From contig NZ_JACHJU010000001.1 of assembly GCF_014203795.1 (NCBI RefSeq), positions 806,001-870,000 on the forward strand: a stretch of 64,000 bases of DNA. The letters run 5' to 3'. This document shows positions 1 through 9,812 of this stretch, piece by piece. This DNA comes from Streptosporangium album (lineage in GTDB: Bacteria > Actinomycetota > Actinomycetes > Streptosporangiales > Streptosporangiaceae). The notes under the pieces are model-generated. The model did not search any database. It was not told the origin of the DNA and saw only the letters and a list, made by a program, of their open reading frames with translations. The position numbers and the translations under genes were made by a program. Each line of letters starts with the position of its first letter. The first letter of the stretch is position 1.

Positions 1-362
1 GGTGGAGGTCGTCTCCCGGGTCACCCTGCTGGGGTGACCACACCCGTCGCTCCGCCGGGGGCCGGAGCCTCGTAGCCGGCGCGGTTGACGGCTACGAGGA
101 CGGTGTCGAGCCGGGCCGACCGGGGCTCAATGCTGTGCGGCGGCCTCCGGCGGGCCGGAGGCCGCCGCAGCCGCCAGGGATGGGGCGAGCCTTTTCATCC
201 CTTGTGGATGACGCTGGAGGCCCCCCTCAGTCTGGTGGTGCCAGATTTGTGGAAAATGATCTTCTTCATCGCACCCCCACGGGAAAACGGCTGCAGGTAC
301 GAAGAATAAATACTCGAATATTTCACTAAATCACAATGTTTAATGATGAACTATTGATAAAT
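1..362. other. Intergenic region with three hairpins and an AT-rich block
   Basis: No convincing complete gene is seen. A short open stretch ending in TGA at 35-37 (plus strand) could be the last codons of a gene that starts before the window. Three perfect inverted repeats follow: 19-26/32-39, 68-78/89-99 and 137-150/155-168. From about 300 to 385 the base composition switches to strongly AT-rich, unlike the rest of the window, and this block runs into the 3' end of the GNAT gene. Such blocks are often transcription terminator tails or sites of nucleoid-protein binding; neither is proven here. Confidence 0.5.
137..168. terminator. Perfect 14-bp hairpin, terminator-like
   Basis: The arm gcggcggcctccgg (137-150) pairs perfectly with 155-168 around a 4-base loop (151-154). 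There is no T-tract, as is common for GC-rich actinomycete terminators. It lies between the left edge and the 3' end of the GNAT gene and could serve either direction. Confidence 0.5.
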
Positions 363-857
363 TCACTCAAACTGAACATTATGGGACATCGCTGTGACGA
401 GGTCCTTTTCTCCATAAAGCACAACACACCCACCGCGCTCTTCCCTGCTGATCTCACGCCAGCCGTACTTGCGGTAGAGCTCGATCGCGGCGGGCTGGTT
501 CAGCGTGGTGTCTCCGCAGAGCCGTACGTAACCAAGCTCGATCGCCCGTGCCTCCAGCGCCCCGATCATCTGAGCGCCCAACCCGTGCCGCTGGAACTCC
601 GGATGGACCCGCATACGGCACATCTCGGCGACCTGGTCGTCGACCCGGCGGAGCCCGCCCATCGCGATGACCCGCCCACCGGGAACCTCTCCGACGAGGA
701 AGTCTCCCCGATCGGCGATGTAGATCTCGTTGATCCGAGGGAAGTCGTCCTCGTAATAGACGCCGTCCCCCGGCGCGAGGCCGACCTGGGCGAGACAGAT
801 CTGGTGCAGCGCCCAGACGGACTCCAGGTCGGACCAGCGATAGCGCCGTATCCTCAT
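363..857 (-). CDS. GNAT-family N-acetyltransferase
   Basis: A 164-aa single-domain GNAT protein that should transfer an acetyl group from acetyl-CoA to an unidentified amine. The acetyl-CoA pyrophosphate loop (motif A) is visible as MRVHPEFQRHGLGAQMI around residues 83-99, matching the R/Q-x-x-G-x-G/A pattern. The later segment with PAAIELYRKYGW is the usual motif B end of the fold. The start ATG overlaps the stop of the upstream XRE regulator by four bases (ATGA, 854-857), so the two are almost certainly cotranscribed and translationally coupled. The substrate cannot be read from the sequence; coupling to a regulator suggests a stress or small-molecule response, which is inference. Confidence 0.85.
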   Translation of the reverse strand: MRIRRYRWSDLESVWALHQICLAQVGLAPGDGVYYEDDFPRINEIYIADRGDFLVGEVPGGRVIAMGGLRRVDDQVAEMCRMRVHPEFQRHGLGAQMIGALEARAIELGYVRLCGDTTLNQPAAIELYRKYGWREISREERGGCVVLYGEKDLVTAMSHNVQFE

Positions 858-2413
858 ATATCGACCTCGGCCGGATCCACCACCGGTGTGGCGCGCAGCG
901 CCTCCAGGTAGACCTTGAGCTCGGGGTGGTTGGGGTCCTTGGCCTCCACAGCCTTGGCCACCTCGTGGGCGCGCTGCATGAGGATGTCGGGCCGGCAGCC
1001 GTCACCCAGACCGGCGAGCGTGAGCTTGGCTATGGACAGCGCCTCGTCGAGGTCACCCTCCAGGAGCTTGCACGTCGCCCGGTCGAAGTTGATGAAGGTC
1101 GGGTCGAGCCAGTCCGCCGGGCCGTACTTGGTGAGGGCCTGCTCCAGGATGAGGTCGGCCTCCATCGCCTGCCCCAGCTTCACCAGCGCGTCCCCCTGGT
1201 GGAAGTAGAGCTGGCGCTCGGTGTAGCCGAAGGTCGAGTCGTCCTGCTCGGCCGCGGTCATCTGGGAGAACGCCGCCCGGGCCCGGGACAGCGCCCGCTT
1301 GGCCTGGTCGACCACCTCCTTCTTACCCGAATTCGACATCATCGCCAGCGCGCGGGCCTCGACGACCGGCGCCATGGCCTGGGCCGCGCAGGGCGTCTGA
1401 CCGGCCAGGTCACGACTCTTCCTGGCGAGGTTGAGCGCCTCGCGCGGGTCTCCGTAGTAGAGCGGGACGAGGGCCTCCCTCGCGATGACCCAGGCCCGTA
1501 GCGCCCGGTCCCCGGTGTCGTCGGCGGCCGTCCGGCCTGTCCTGAAGAAGGACCGGGCCATCCTGTGATCGCCGAGATTCACCATGATCATGCCGCTGAG
1601 CCCGGAGAGCTGAGCCGCCATACGGCACAACCGCTCCTGCAGGTCCACCGGCTGGCGTCGCTCCATGGCCTTGCGCACGGCGCTGAACTCCAGCAACACG
1701 TCGCAGAGCAGCCGCAGGGGCGGGGTGTTCATGTACTGCCGGCCGAAGCCGATGGTGGCTTCCTCCCACTGGTCGAGCATCGCGGGCGAAACGGTGGCCG
1801 ACACCAGGGTCTCGTCCATCCTTCTGCGGATGTTCTCCACAGATCCGAGCACCTGCCCGTCCAGCGCGATGCCGGTACCGGCCAGGAACTGTAAAAGCGT
1901 CCTCCGTAGCACGTTCTCGTCCTCCTCGCCCCTGTCCGCAGAGGAGTCGCCACCGATCGGCCGGATCGACAGCCCACGCGGATCAGGAGAAGTGTCAGGT
2001 CTTCCATCCTGGAGATCGCCTCGGACGACACCGGGCATCTTGTGACCGTGGCCGCAGATGCAGGGGCCGTCATAGCCGAGGGAGACGGGCTCGACCCGGT
2101 AGGCCGTACACAGGTAGTGGAGGTATTCGGGCCCCGGCCTCTTGAGCCCGCTCTCGTAAGCGGACAGGAGCGTCTCCCCGATGCCGGGCGCCGCCTTGCC
2201 GTCGCGCTCGAACAGCGCCCTTATCTGTTCGATCACGTCGGCGAGAGCGACACCGTGCGCAAGGCGGTGACCCTTGATGCGCGTGGTCCCGAACTGTGGA
2301 CCGCACTTGTCGTGGATCTCCTCGGCTATCTGAGCCGAGCCACGCCCTGCAGCCAGGCCTTTGGCCCGGATCTGCCTCGCTAACTCTGTCTCCCTGTGCT
2401 GCCTGCCGGACAT
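854..2413 (-). CDS. XRE-family transcriptional regulator with TPR-like C-terminal half
   Basis: About 519 aa. Residues ~40-110 form a Cro/C1-type helix-turn-helix segment (conserved ETLLSAYESGLKRPGPEYL). Next comes a short Cys/His motif CICGHGH, then ~350 residues of helical TPR-like sequence with alternating Ala/Leu repeats. This architecture (XRE plus TPR) is common among actinomycete sensor-regulators and quorum-type peptide receptors. I chose the ATG at 2413 because GAGAGGGG lies 6-7 bases upstream; the frame stays open 14 codons further. An imperfect palindrome at 2484-2511 lies just upstream and may be an autoregulatory site. Its downstream partner is the coupled GNAT gene. Confidence 0.8.
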   Translation of the reverse strand: MSGRQHRETELARQIRAKGLAAGRGSAQIAEEIHDKCGPQFGTTRIKGHRLAHGVALADVIEQIRALFERDGKAAPGIGETLLSAYESGLKRPGPEYLHYLCTAYRVEPVSLGYDGPCICGHGHKMPGVVRGDLQDGRPDTSPDPRGLSIRPIGGDSSADRGEEDENVLRRTLLQFLAGTGIALDGQVLGSVENIRRRMDETLVSATVSPAMLDQWEEATIGFGRQYMNTPPLRLLCDVLLEFSAVRKAMERRQPVDLQERLCRMAAQLSGLSGMIMVNLGDHRMARSFFRTGRTAADDTGDRALRAWVIAREALVPLYYGDPREALNLARKSRDLAGQTPCAAQAMAPVVEARALAMMSNSGKKEVVDQAKRALSRARAAFSQMTAAEQDDSTFGYTERQLYFHQGDALVKLGQAMEADLILEQALTKYGPADWLDPTFINFDRATCKLLEGDLDEALSIAKLTLAGLGDGCRPDILMQRAHEVAKAVEAKDPNHPELKVYLEALRATPVVDPAEVDI

Positions 2414-2483
2414 ACCGGCCCCTCTCTCGTGGCCAGCTGGGACTGCCTGGCACACTGGTTCCTGACCGGTCCGGTCCCGCTGA

Positions 2484-2511
2484 CACAGTGTGACGTGGAT
2501 GTCGCACTGTG
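2484..2511. promoter_or_regulatory. 11-bp imperfect inverted repeat upstream of the XRE regulator
   Basis: The arm cacagtgtgac (2484-2494) and the arm gtcgcactgtg (2501-2511) are complementary except for one position, with a 6-base spacer. It lies about 70-100 bp upstream of the chosen XRE start and between two divergent genes. That is where an autoregulatory operator would be expected. Function is inferred. Confidence 0.45.
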
Positions 2512-2754
2512 CCTACTGAGAATGATGGACCAACTTTGGCTTATCCGGAACGCATGAATAGTGCTATCGGCTAAGGATCGTCCACCACTGGACTGTTTCT
2601 TTCAACCCGCATGGGAGAAGGCATACCCCGATCCCGGTTTTCCCTCCGTTGACCCGCGCGGCCAGGTGAGTCATCTTTGGCCAACCAGCATCGATTCACG
2701 CAATCAAGCGAACATGATTCGGTGCCGGAGCAGGCGACCAAGAGGAGGGACGAG

Positions 2755-3039
2755 GTGGGGGAAGACGATTTCGGGCACCTGGAGCGGTTGGTGTCAGAAC
2801 TTGACTCTCATGGGCTGCATGCCCGAGTGGTGCGGACCCAGTCAGGCCGGGCCTTCGTGCGCGTGATCAATCCGAACGCGACCAGCCTGGCGGAGAACGT
2901 CACCTGCCGGGCGCAGGCCGCCCCCAGTCCCCGGGATTGGTACTACTGGTGGTCCTGGGGAGAGCGGATGCACACAGCACAGGACCCCGCCGGTGCCGCG
3001 ACCAAGGTCGCACGCGTGCTTGCCGCGGTGGGGGAGTGA
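2755..3039 (+). CDS. Small conserved hypothetical protein
   Basis: About 94 aa, function unknown. I place the start at GTG 2755 because AGGAGGGA (2743-2750) is an excellent ribosome-binding site 4 bases upstream. The frame is also open from TTG 2677 and GTG 2722, which have no such site. The protein is soluble, with a conserved-looking aromatic patch DWYYWWSWGERM in the C-terminal third and no cysteine pair or membrane segment. It diverges from an XRE regulator. Small proteins next to XRE regulators are common in actinomycetes, but this is not the usual DUF397 partner. Function should be left open. Confidence 0.6.
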   Translation: MGEDDFGHLERLVSELDSHGLHARVVRTQSGRAFVRVINPNATSLAENVTCRAQAAPSPRDWYYWWSWGERMHTAQDPAGAATKVARVLAAVGE

Positions 3040-3426
3040 GCTAGCGATGGTCCGGATGGGGTCGCAGCCGTCCGGGCCCGTCGCACTCACTGCGGCTCAA
3101 CGGGCCGGCGGGGTGTCCGGTGCGGAGCGTCCTCGGACGCTGGGCACCTCGCCGACTCTGAGAAAGCTCACCACAGACTGCCGCCCGGACCCGTCCGGAC
3201 GGTGATCGGAGGGATCCCTCTCGGCAACGGCACGGGACAGGCTTCCGGGTGCGTGCCCCGTCCGAGCCGTCCGTCACCGGAGCATCCGACCCACCCCCGC
3301 GGCCCAGGTCCGGATGTCCCCGTCTTCCCCGGCGTGATGTGACGGCGGCCGGTTCGGTCGGCAATATGAAGAGGCAAGGTAACTTGCCCATATGTCGGCC
3401 GCCCCGATCCGAGAGGGATCCACTCC
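3040..3426. other. Intergenic region upstream of the MscS channel gene
   Basis: No gene is supported here. A perfect 12-bp palindrome CCGTCCGGACGG lies at 3191-3202, and a 6-bp inverted repeat (ggcaag/cttgcc, 3373-3388) lies about 40 bp before the MscS start. A GAGAGGGA ribosome-binding site is at 3411-3418. The first palindrome could be part of a terminator for the preceding gene or an operator. Confidence 0.4.
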
Positions 3427-4425
3427 GTGTTCCTGTTCGCCCCCACCCCCACTCCCCCTCCCACCAGTGACTCCGGGTTTGAGGAACTCCTCAGGGCAGG
3501 TGTGGGCTTAACCAGGGGGTGCGAGAACGGTGGGGGGGTAGTCTGCAACCTCATGCAGTCCTTCCTGCCGGCCGCCTGGGCACCCGCGATCGCCGGTGCG
3601 CTCGCCATCCTGCTCATCGTGGTCATCGCGCTGATCCTGCGCAAGATCGCCAACCGGCTGATCACGCGGGTCGTGCGGCGTGCCTCCTCCTCCAGCGGCG
3701 GCTCGATCGCCGGGCGGCTGCGCGGCAAGCAGACGACGACGCTGGAGGGGCTGGACGCGGTCGCCGCCGAGCGGCGCAGGCAGCGCGCGGAGACGATCGG
3801 CTCGGTGCTGCGGCCCGTCGCCTCGATCGTCATCCTCGGCACGGCGGCCCTGACCGTCCTGGATCGGCTCTCCATTCCCATCGCCCCTCTGCTGACCAGC
3901 GTCGGCATCGTCGGCGTGGCCGTCGGCTTCGGCGCCCAGGAGCTGGTGAAGGACTTCATCGCCGGCATGTTCATGCTCCTGGAGGACCAGTACGGCGTGG
4001 GCGACGTGATCGACGCGGGCGCGGCGGTCGGCACCGTCGAGGCGGTCACCCTGCGCATCACCCAGCTGCGCGACGTCGACGGCCGGGTCTGGTATGTCCG
4101 CAACGGCACCATCACCCGCGTCGGCAACGAGTCCCAGGGCTGGTCCCGAGCCACCGTGGACGTCCCCGTGGCCTACGCCTCCGACATCCCCGCGGTCCGC
4201 GACCTGCTCAAGGACGTGGTCGAGGACATGTGGAACGAGCCCACCTACCGCAGCGTCATGGTGGAGGAGCCCCAGGTCTGGGGGATCGAGCAGATCTCCG
4301 ACACGGCCATCGTGTTCCGGATCAGCGCTAAGACGATCCCCGCCCGGCAGGCCGAGATCGCCCGCGAGCTGCGTATCCGGATCAAGTCCGCCCTCGACCG
4401 GGCTTCGATCGCGATCGCCGGCTGA
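3427..4425 (+). CDS. MscS-family mechanosensitive ion channel
   Basis: About 332 aa. A short N-terminal tail is followed by membrane helices at roughly residues 48-68, 120-140 and 145-170. The last carries the pore-lining glycine/alanine-rich stretch [20 protein letters not shown] typical of MscS TM3. The beta-domain follows ([11 protein letters not shown], then the [10 protein letters not shown] segment), then the C-terminal alpha/beta domain. MscS channels open under membrane tension and release solutes during hypo-osmotic shock. Start GTG 3427 is chosen because GAGAGGGA lies 8 bases upstream; ATG 3553, just before the first helix, is an alternative. The truncated haemoglobin gene follows after 20 bases. 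Confidence 0.88.
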   Translation: MFLFAPTPTPPPTSDSGFEELLRAGVGLTRGCENGGGVVCNLMQSFLPAAWAPAIAGALAILLIVVIALILRKIANRLITRVVRRASSSSGGSIAGRLRGKQTTTLEGLDAVAAERRRQRAETIGSVLRPVASIVILGTAALTVLDRLSIPIAPLLTSVGIVGVAVGFGAQELVKDFIAGMFMLLEDQYGVGDVIDAGAAVGTVEAVTLRITQLRDVDGRVWYVRNGTITRVGNESQGWSRATVDVPVAYASDIPAVRDLLKDVVEDMWNEPTYRSVMVEEPQVWGIEQISDTAIVFRISAKTIPARQAEIARELRIRIKSALDRASIAIAG

Positions 4426-4445
4426 CGTCGCTTAGGCTTGGGGGT

Positions 4446-4844
4446 GTGTCCGCCATCCCCGAGGAACCCCAGTCCTTCTACGACGCCGTTGGTGGCGAGG
4501 TGGCCTTCCGGCATCTCGTCCACCGCTTCTACGAAGGCGTCGTGAGTGACCCGCTGCTGCGTCCGCTCTACCCCGAGGACGACCTCGCCGGGGCCGAAGA
4601 CCGGCTCCGTCTCTTCCTGATCCAATACTGGGGCGGCCCCAACGCCTACAGCGCGCAACGCGGACATCCGCGGCTGCGGATACGGCACAACCCCTTCGTC
4701 ATCGGCTCGGCCGAGCGCGACGCCTGGCTGAAGCACATGCACGACGCGGTGGTCTCGCTGGAGCTCCCCGACGACCTGGAGAAGCGTCTGTGGGACTACC
4801 TCGTCTACGCGGCGCACAGCATGGTCAACGCTCCTGACGCATAA
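4446..4844 (+). CDS. glbO: Group II truncated haemoglobin (TrHbO)
   Basis: About 132 aa, a single 2-on-2 globin closely following the mycobacterial GlbO pattern. Proximal haem His81 lies in RIRHNPF. The distal-site residues expected for group II are present: Tyr29 (B10), Tyr42 (CD1, in [11 protein letters not shown]) and Trp94 (G8). The signature FLIQYWGGP is also present. These proteins bind O2 and related ligands and have been linked to oxygen/peroxide handling and membrane respiration. The start is GTG at 4446, only 20 bases after the MscS stop, and the glucosidase gene follows after 23 bases. The three genes probably share a transcript, although their functions are not obviously linked. 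Confidence 0.92.
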   Translation: MSAIPEEPQSFYDAVGGEVAFRHLVHRFYEGVVSDPLLRPLYPEDDLAGAEDRLRLFLIQYWGGPNAYSAQRGHPRLRIRHNPFVIGSAERDAWLKHMHDAVVSLELPDDLEKRLWDYLVYAAHSMVNAPDA

Positions 4845-4867
4845 ACTCGGTCAGGTAAGGGCAATCC

Positions 4868-6403
4868 ATGCACATGGAAACCCCCTGGTGGCGTGATGCC
4901 GTCGTCTACGAAATCTATGTTCGCAGCTTCGCCGACGCCTCAGGAGACGGCGTCGGCGATCTGGCCGGTATCCGGCAGCACCTGCCCTATCTCGCCGAGC
5001 TGGGCGTGGACGCGATCTGGCTGACCCCCTTCTACCGCTCCCCCATGGCCGACGGTGGCTATGACGTCGCCGACTACCGCGACGTCGACCCGCTGTTCGG
5101 CACATTGACCGATTTCGACGCGCTCGTCGCCGACGCCCATGGTCATGGTCTCCGGGTGATCGTGGACATCGTGCCCAACCACAGTTCATCCGAGCATGAA
5201 TGGTTCAAGGCGGCACTGCGGGGCGAGGGGCGCGACCGCTACCTCTTCCGCGACGGCGGAGACCTGCCGCCCAACAACTGGCAGTCCACCTTCAGCGGCC
5301 CCGCCTGGACGAAGGCACCCGACGGGCAGTGGTACCTGCACCTGTTCGCCCCCGAGCAGCCTGACTTCAACTGGCGTAACCCCGAGGTCCGGGACGAGTT
5401 CCTCGACGTGCTGAGGTTCTGGCTGGACCGGGGGGTGGACGGGTTCAGGATCGACGTGGCGATGGGCCTCTACAAGGCCGAGGGGCTGCCCGACACCCCT
5501 CCGGAGGACCAGGCGTTCAAGGCCGAGTCGCCGATCTGGGGACAGCCGGAGGTGCACGAGGTCTACCGGGAATGGCGCAAGGTGCTCGATTCCTACCCGG
5601 GCGAGCGGATGGCCGTCGGCGAGGTGTGGACCGACTCCCCCGAGGACCTCGCCCTCTACATCCGCCCCGACGAGCTGCACCAGAGCTTCAACTTCTCCTG
5701 GCTGGAGGCCCCCTGGTCCGCCCCGGCGTTCCGGAAGATCATCGATGAAACTCTGGCCACCGTCACCGCTCCGACCTGGGTGCTCTCCAACCACGACGTG
5801 GTCCGCCACGTCACCCGGTACGGCGAGGGCCTGGTCAACTCCACGACGGGGCCGGCCCGTGCCCGGGCGGCCCTGCTGGCCATGCTCGCCCTGCCGGGCT
5901 CGGCGTACCTGTACCAGGGGGAGGAACTCGGCCTGCCCGAGGTGCGGGACCTTCCCTCCGAGTCGCGGCAGGACCCCATCTTCGCGCGCTCGGAAGGCAC
6001 CCTGCCCGGCCGGGACGGCTGCCGGGTCCCCATTCCCTGGTCGGGGATCGCCGAGCCGTACGGCTTCTCACCCGACGGCGCCCGGCCCTGGCTGCCCCAG
6101 CCGGCCGAGTGGGCCCCGCTGACCGCCGAGCACCAGGCGAGCGACCCTGGTTCGACGCTGGGCTTCTACCAGGAGGCCCTGCGTGCCCGCCGTGAACTGC
6201 GCGGCTCACTCGGCGACGAGATCACCTGGCTGGACTCCTCGGAGGGCGCGCTCTTCTTCAGCCGGGGGCCGCTGACCTGCGTCATCAACTGCGGCTCCGA
6301 GCCGGTGCAGCTTCCGCCGCACGACCGGGTCCTGATCGGCAGCGCCCCGGTGGACGGCTACCTGCTCCCCCCGGACACCGCGGCCTGGCTCCACACTCCG
6401 TAG
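4868..6403 (+). CDS. GH13 alpha-glucosidase / oligo-1,6-glucosidase family
   Basis: About 511 aa, the usual length for a cytoplasmic GH13 alpha-glucosidase; no signal peptide. The (beta/alpha)8 barrel motifs are in order: DIVPNHSS (region I, residues ~100-107), GFRIDVAMG with nucleophile Asp196, AVGEVW with acid/base Glu252, and LSNHDV with transition-state Asp310. The C-terminal ~100 residues form the small beta domain. It should release glucose from alpha-linked oligosaccharides (maltose, isomaltose or trehalose-type substrates; linkage cannot be fixed by eye). ATG at 4868; ATG 4874 is equally possible. It lies downstream of glbO with no sugar transporter nearby. Confidence 0.9.
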   Translation: MHMETPWWRDAVVYEIYVRSFADASGDGVGDLAGIRQHLPYLAELGVDAIWLTPFYRSPMADGGYDVADYRDVDPLFGTLTDFDALVADAHGHGLRVIVDIVPNHSSSEHEWFKAALRGEGRDRYLFRDGGDLPPNNWQSTFSGPAWTKAPDGQWYLHLFAPEQPDFNWRNPEVRDEFLDVLRFWLDRGVDGFRIDVAMGLYKAEGLPDTPPEDQAFKAESPIWGQPEVHEVYREWRKVLDSYPGERMAVGEVWTDSPEDLALYIRPDELHQSFNFSWLEAPWSAPAFRKIIDETLATVTAPTWVLSNHDVVRHVTRYGEGLVNSTTGPARARAALLAMLALPGSAYLYQGEELGLPEVRDLPSESRQDPIFARSEGTLPGRDGCRVPIPWSGIAEPYGFSPDGARPWLPQPAEWAPLTAEHQASDPGSTLGFYQEALRARRELRGSLGDEITWLDSSEGALFFSRGPLTCVINCGSEPVQLPPHDRVLIGSAPVDGYLLPPDTAAWLHTP

Positions 6404-6616
6404 CGGGCTCCCCTGCTCCCGGCGAGCCGCCGGGTCCACAGGGCGCTGCCCGGCACGTGCGGCAGGCCACCACGCCTCCGGCGGGGCACCGCCCCGGTAC
6501 ACGTGCTCCGGGCCGCCGGACGCCGGGCCTGACCGCCTGCGTCCGGCGGCGGATCATGGAGCGGGAGCAGACCGGGCGCTGGAGCGGGGGCAGGACCGTC
6601 ATGGAGCGCCGGAGGA

Positions 6617-7123
6617 TCAGCCGCGGGGCGGCGAGGTGAGCAGGGCGACGGCCATCTCCCGGACCGATGTGGTGAAGCGCCGCGGATCGTCGCGTGTCAG
6701 GTGCCTGATCAGGTTGCTGTCGAACACCGAGAGCAGCGCGTGGGCGAGAAACTCCGTGTCGAGATCGGGGCGCTCCTCGGCCAGCAGTGCGCTGATGTGG
6801 CTGTGCCAGAACCGATAACTGGGATCGGCCTGCTTGTCGGCGGCGCATGCCTGGTCATGGGCGGACAGCAGGGCCGCGTTCTGCTCGGCAATGCCTGCCA
6901 GACCGTCCAGGAAGGCCAGCAGTCGCTCCCGGGCGGGTGTTCCCGGGCCCAGCGGCGGAGGTCCCTGGATGACGGCCTCACGCAGGGCGACCGACCGTTC
7001 CTCGAGCAGGGCCTGCATGAGACCGGCACGGCTGCCGAAGCGGCGGAAAATCGTGCCCTTGCCGACGCCCGCAAGGGCCGCGACCCGGTCGAGTGACACA
7101 TGCTCGTTGCCGCCCTCTTCCAA
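6617..7123 (-). CDS. TetR-family regulator, N-terminus probably damaged
   Basis: About 168 aa from a TTG start. The DNA-binding turn is clear (VSLDRVAALAGVGKGTIFRRFGSR), followed by a helical ligand-binding domain. The first TetR helix is normally about 15 residues longer. Those residues (RRAVLRAAERLLEEGG) can be read upstream in frame, but no ATG or GTG precedes them before an in-frame stop at 7163-7165. So the natural start is either this TTG (GGAG 6 bases upstream) or it has been lost by a frameshift. The neighbouring divergent oxidoreductase, its likely target, is itself a pseudogene, which supports decay of the pair. Confidence 0.7.
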   Translation of the reverse strand: MEEGGNEHVSLDRVAALAGVGKGTIFRRFGSRAGLMQALLEERSVALREAVIQGPPPLGPGTPARERLLAFLDGLAGIAEQNAALLSAHDQACAADKQADPSYRFWHSHISALLAEERPDLDTEFLAHALLSVFDSNLIRHLTRDDPRRFTTSVREMAVALLTSPPRG

Positions 7124-7178
7124 CAGCCGCTCCGCGGCCCGGAGGACCGCTCGCCGGTTCCGCTAACAGGGCCCGGAC

Positions 7179-7231
7179 GGATACCCATCGCTTCGCGAAG
7201 GGGCCGACGGGATACCCATCGCCTCGCAAGG
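7179..7231. repeat. Direct repeat with palindrome in the tetR divergent promoter
   Basis: ggatacccatcgcttcgcgaagg (7179-7201, 23 bases, shown here as two parts: ggatacccatcg + cttcgcgaagg) recurs at 7210-7231 with two differences, a 31-bp period. The first copy contains the perfect 10-bp palindrome CTTCGCGAAG (7191-7200). It lies between the divergent TetR and oxidoreductase genes, where a TetR operator is expected. It may alternatively be a small tandem duplication that damaged the tetR start. Confidence 0.45.
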
Positions 7232-7238
7232 AGAACCA

Positions 7239-7926
7239 GTGAGCATTCGCGCGCTCATCGTCGACCCGGCCGCCCCCGCGGCCCTCCGGCTCGGAGATAT
7301 CGACGACCCGGCCCCGCGCCCACACCAGACGGTGATCGATGTCCGGCACATCTCCCTCAACCGCGGCGAGATCGCCTTCGCCCGCCAACAGGCGCCGGGG
7401 ACCGTGCTGGGCTACGACGCCTCCGGCATCGTGTCGCGGGCCGCCGCGGACGGCAGCGGGCCGGCCGTCGGGACCCGCGTCGCGGCCTTCGGAGCGGGGG
7501 CCTGGGCTCAGCGCATGGCCGTCGGCACCGACTCCGTCGCCGAGATCCCGGACGAGGTCGACCTGGCCGACGCAGCGGCTCTGCCGATGGCCGGCGTCAC
7601 CGCGCTGCGCACGTTGAGGGCGGCACCGATCCTGGGGAAGCGAGTGCTGATCTGGGAACGTTCAGAACATCGGCTGGGCCTCCGACGAGCCGGCTGTGTT
7701 CGCGCCGTACTCGCTCTTCTCAATCGGCCCGTCCAAGTCGATGAACACCTTCGGCGACGCCACCGGGTTCGGTGAGGACCTGTCCACGCTGCTGAGGTTC
7801 GTCGCCGAAGGCAGGCTCCGGCCAGGGGTCGGATGGCGCGCCCCCTGGGAGCGGATCGCCGACGCCGCCCGGGAGCTGCTCGACCGGCGGATCCCCGGCA
7901 AGGCCGTACTCGACGTCGGCCCCTGA
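7239..7926 (+). pseudogene. Zinc-type alcohol dehydrogenase / quinone oxidoreductase, internally deleted and frameshifted
   Basis: The N-terminal ~135 codons (7239-7645) read as an MDR-superfamily quinone oxidoreductase: GYDASGIVS, VGTRVAAFGAGAWAQ, then LPMAGVTALRTL. After PILGKRVLIW the frame degenerates. The matching C-terminal ~90 codons resume in another frame from about 7651 (EPAVFAPYSLFSIGP ... GKAVLDVGP, stop 7924-7926). The nucleotide-binding Rossmann segment with its GxGxxG loop lies between these two parts in intact relatives and is missing. An internal deletion with frameshift is therefore seen directly. The remaining frame (to 7775) could make a truncated 178-aa protein without a cofactor site. 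It diverges from a TetR gene. Confidence 0.85.
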
Positions 7927-8062
7927 CCCGGATTCTCCGAGGGCGCAACCCAGTCGTTCAGGGCGGGGTCAACACGGGGCGGTCCCCCGCGAGGTGAATC
8001 TCCTCCCGCCATGCGCGGGAGGCGGAACGGTACGCGGCCGCATGGCTGCCCGGCCCCGGAAA

Positions 8063-8110
8063 CGGTGAGTCCCCGGCCTCCGCCACGGGGCGGAGGCCGG
8101 GGACTCACCG
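8063..8110. terminator. 22-bp perfect hairpin, probable bidirectional terminator
   Basis: Bases 8063-8084 pair perfectly with 8089-8110 around the loop acgg (8085-8088). It lies 12 bases after the ettA stop (minus strand) and 137 bases after the oxidoreductase remnant (plus strand). It is thus well placed to terminate convergent transcripts from both sides. There is no T-run. Confidence 0.8.
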
Positions 8111-8121
8111 TGCGGTCCGCG

Positions 8122-9786
<1,665 letters not shown>

Positions 9787-9812
9787 ACCGTCTAGCTTAG
9801 GGCCTGTCGGGC

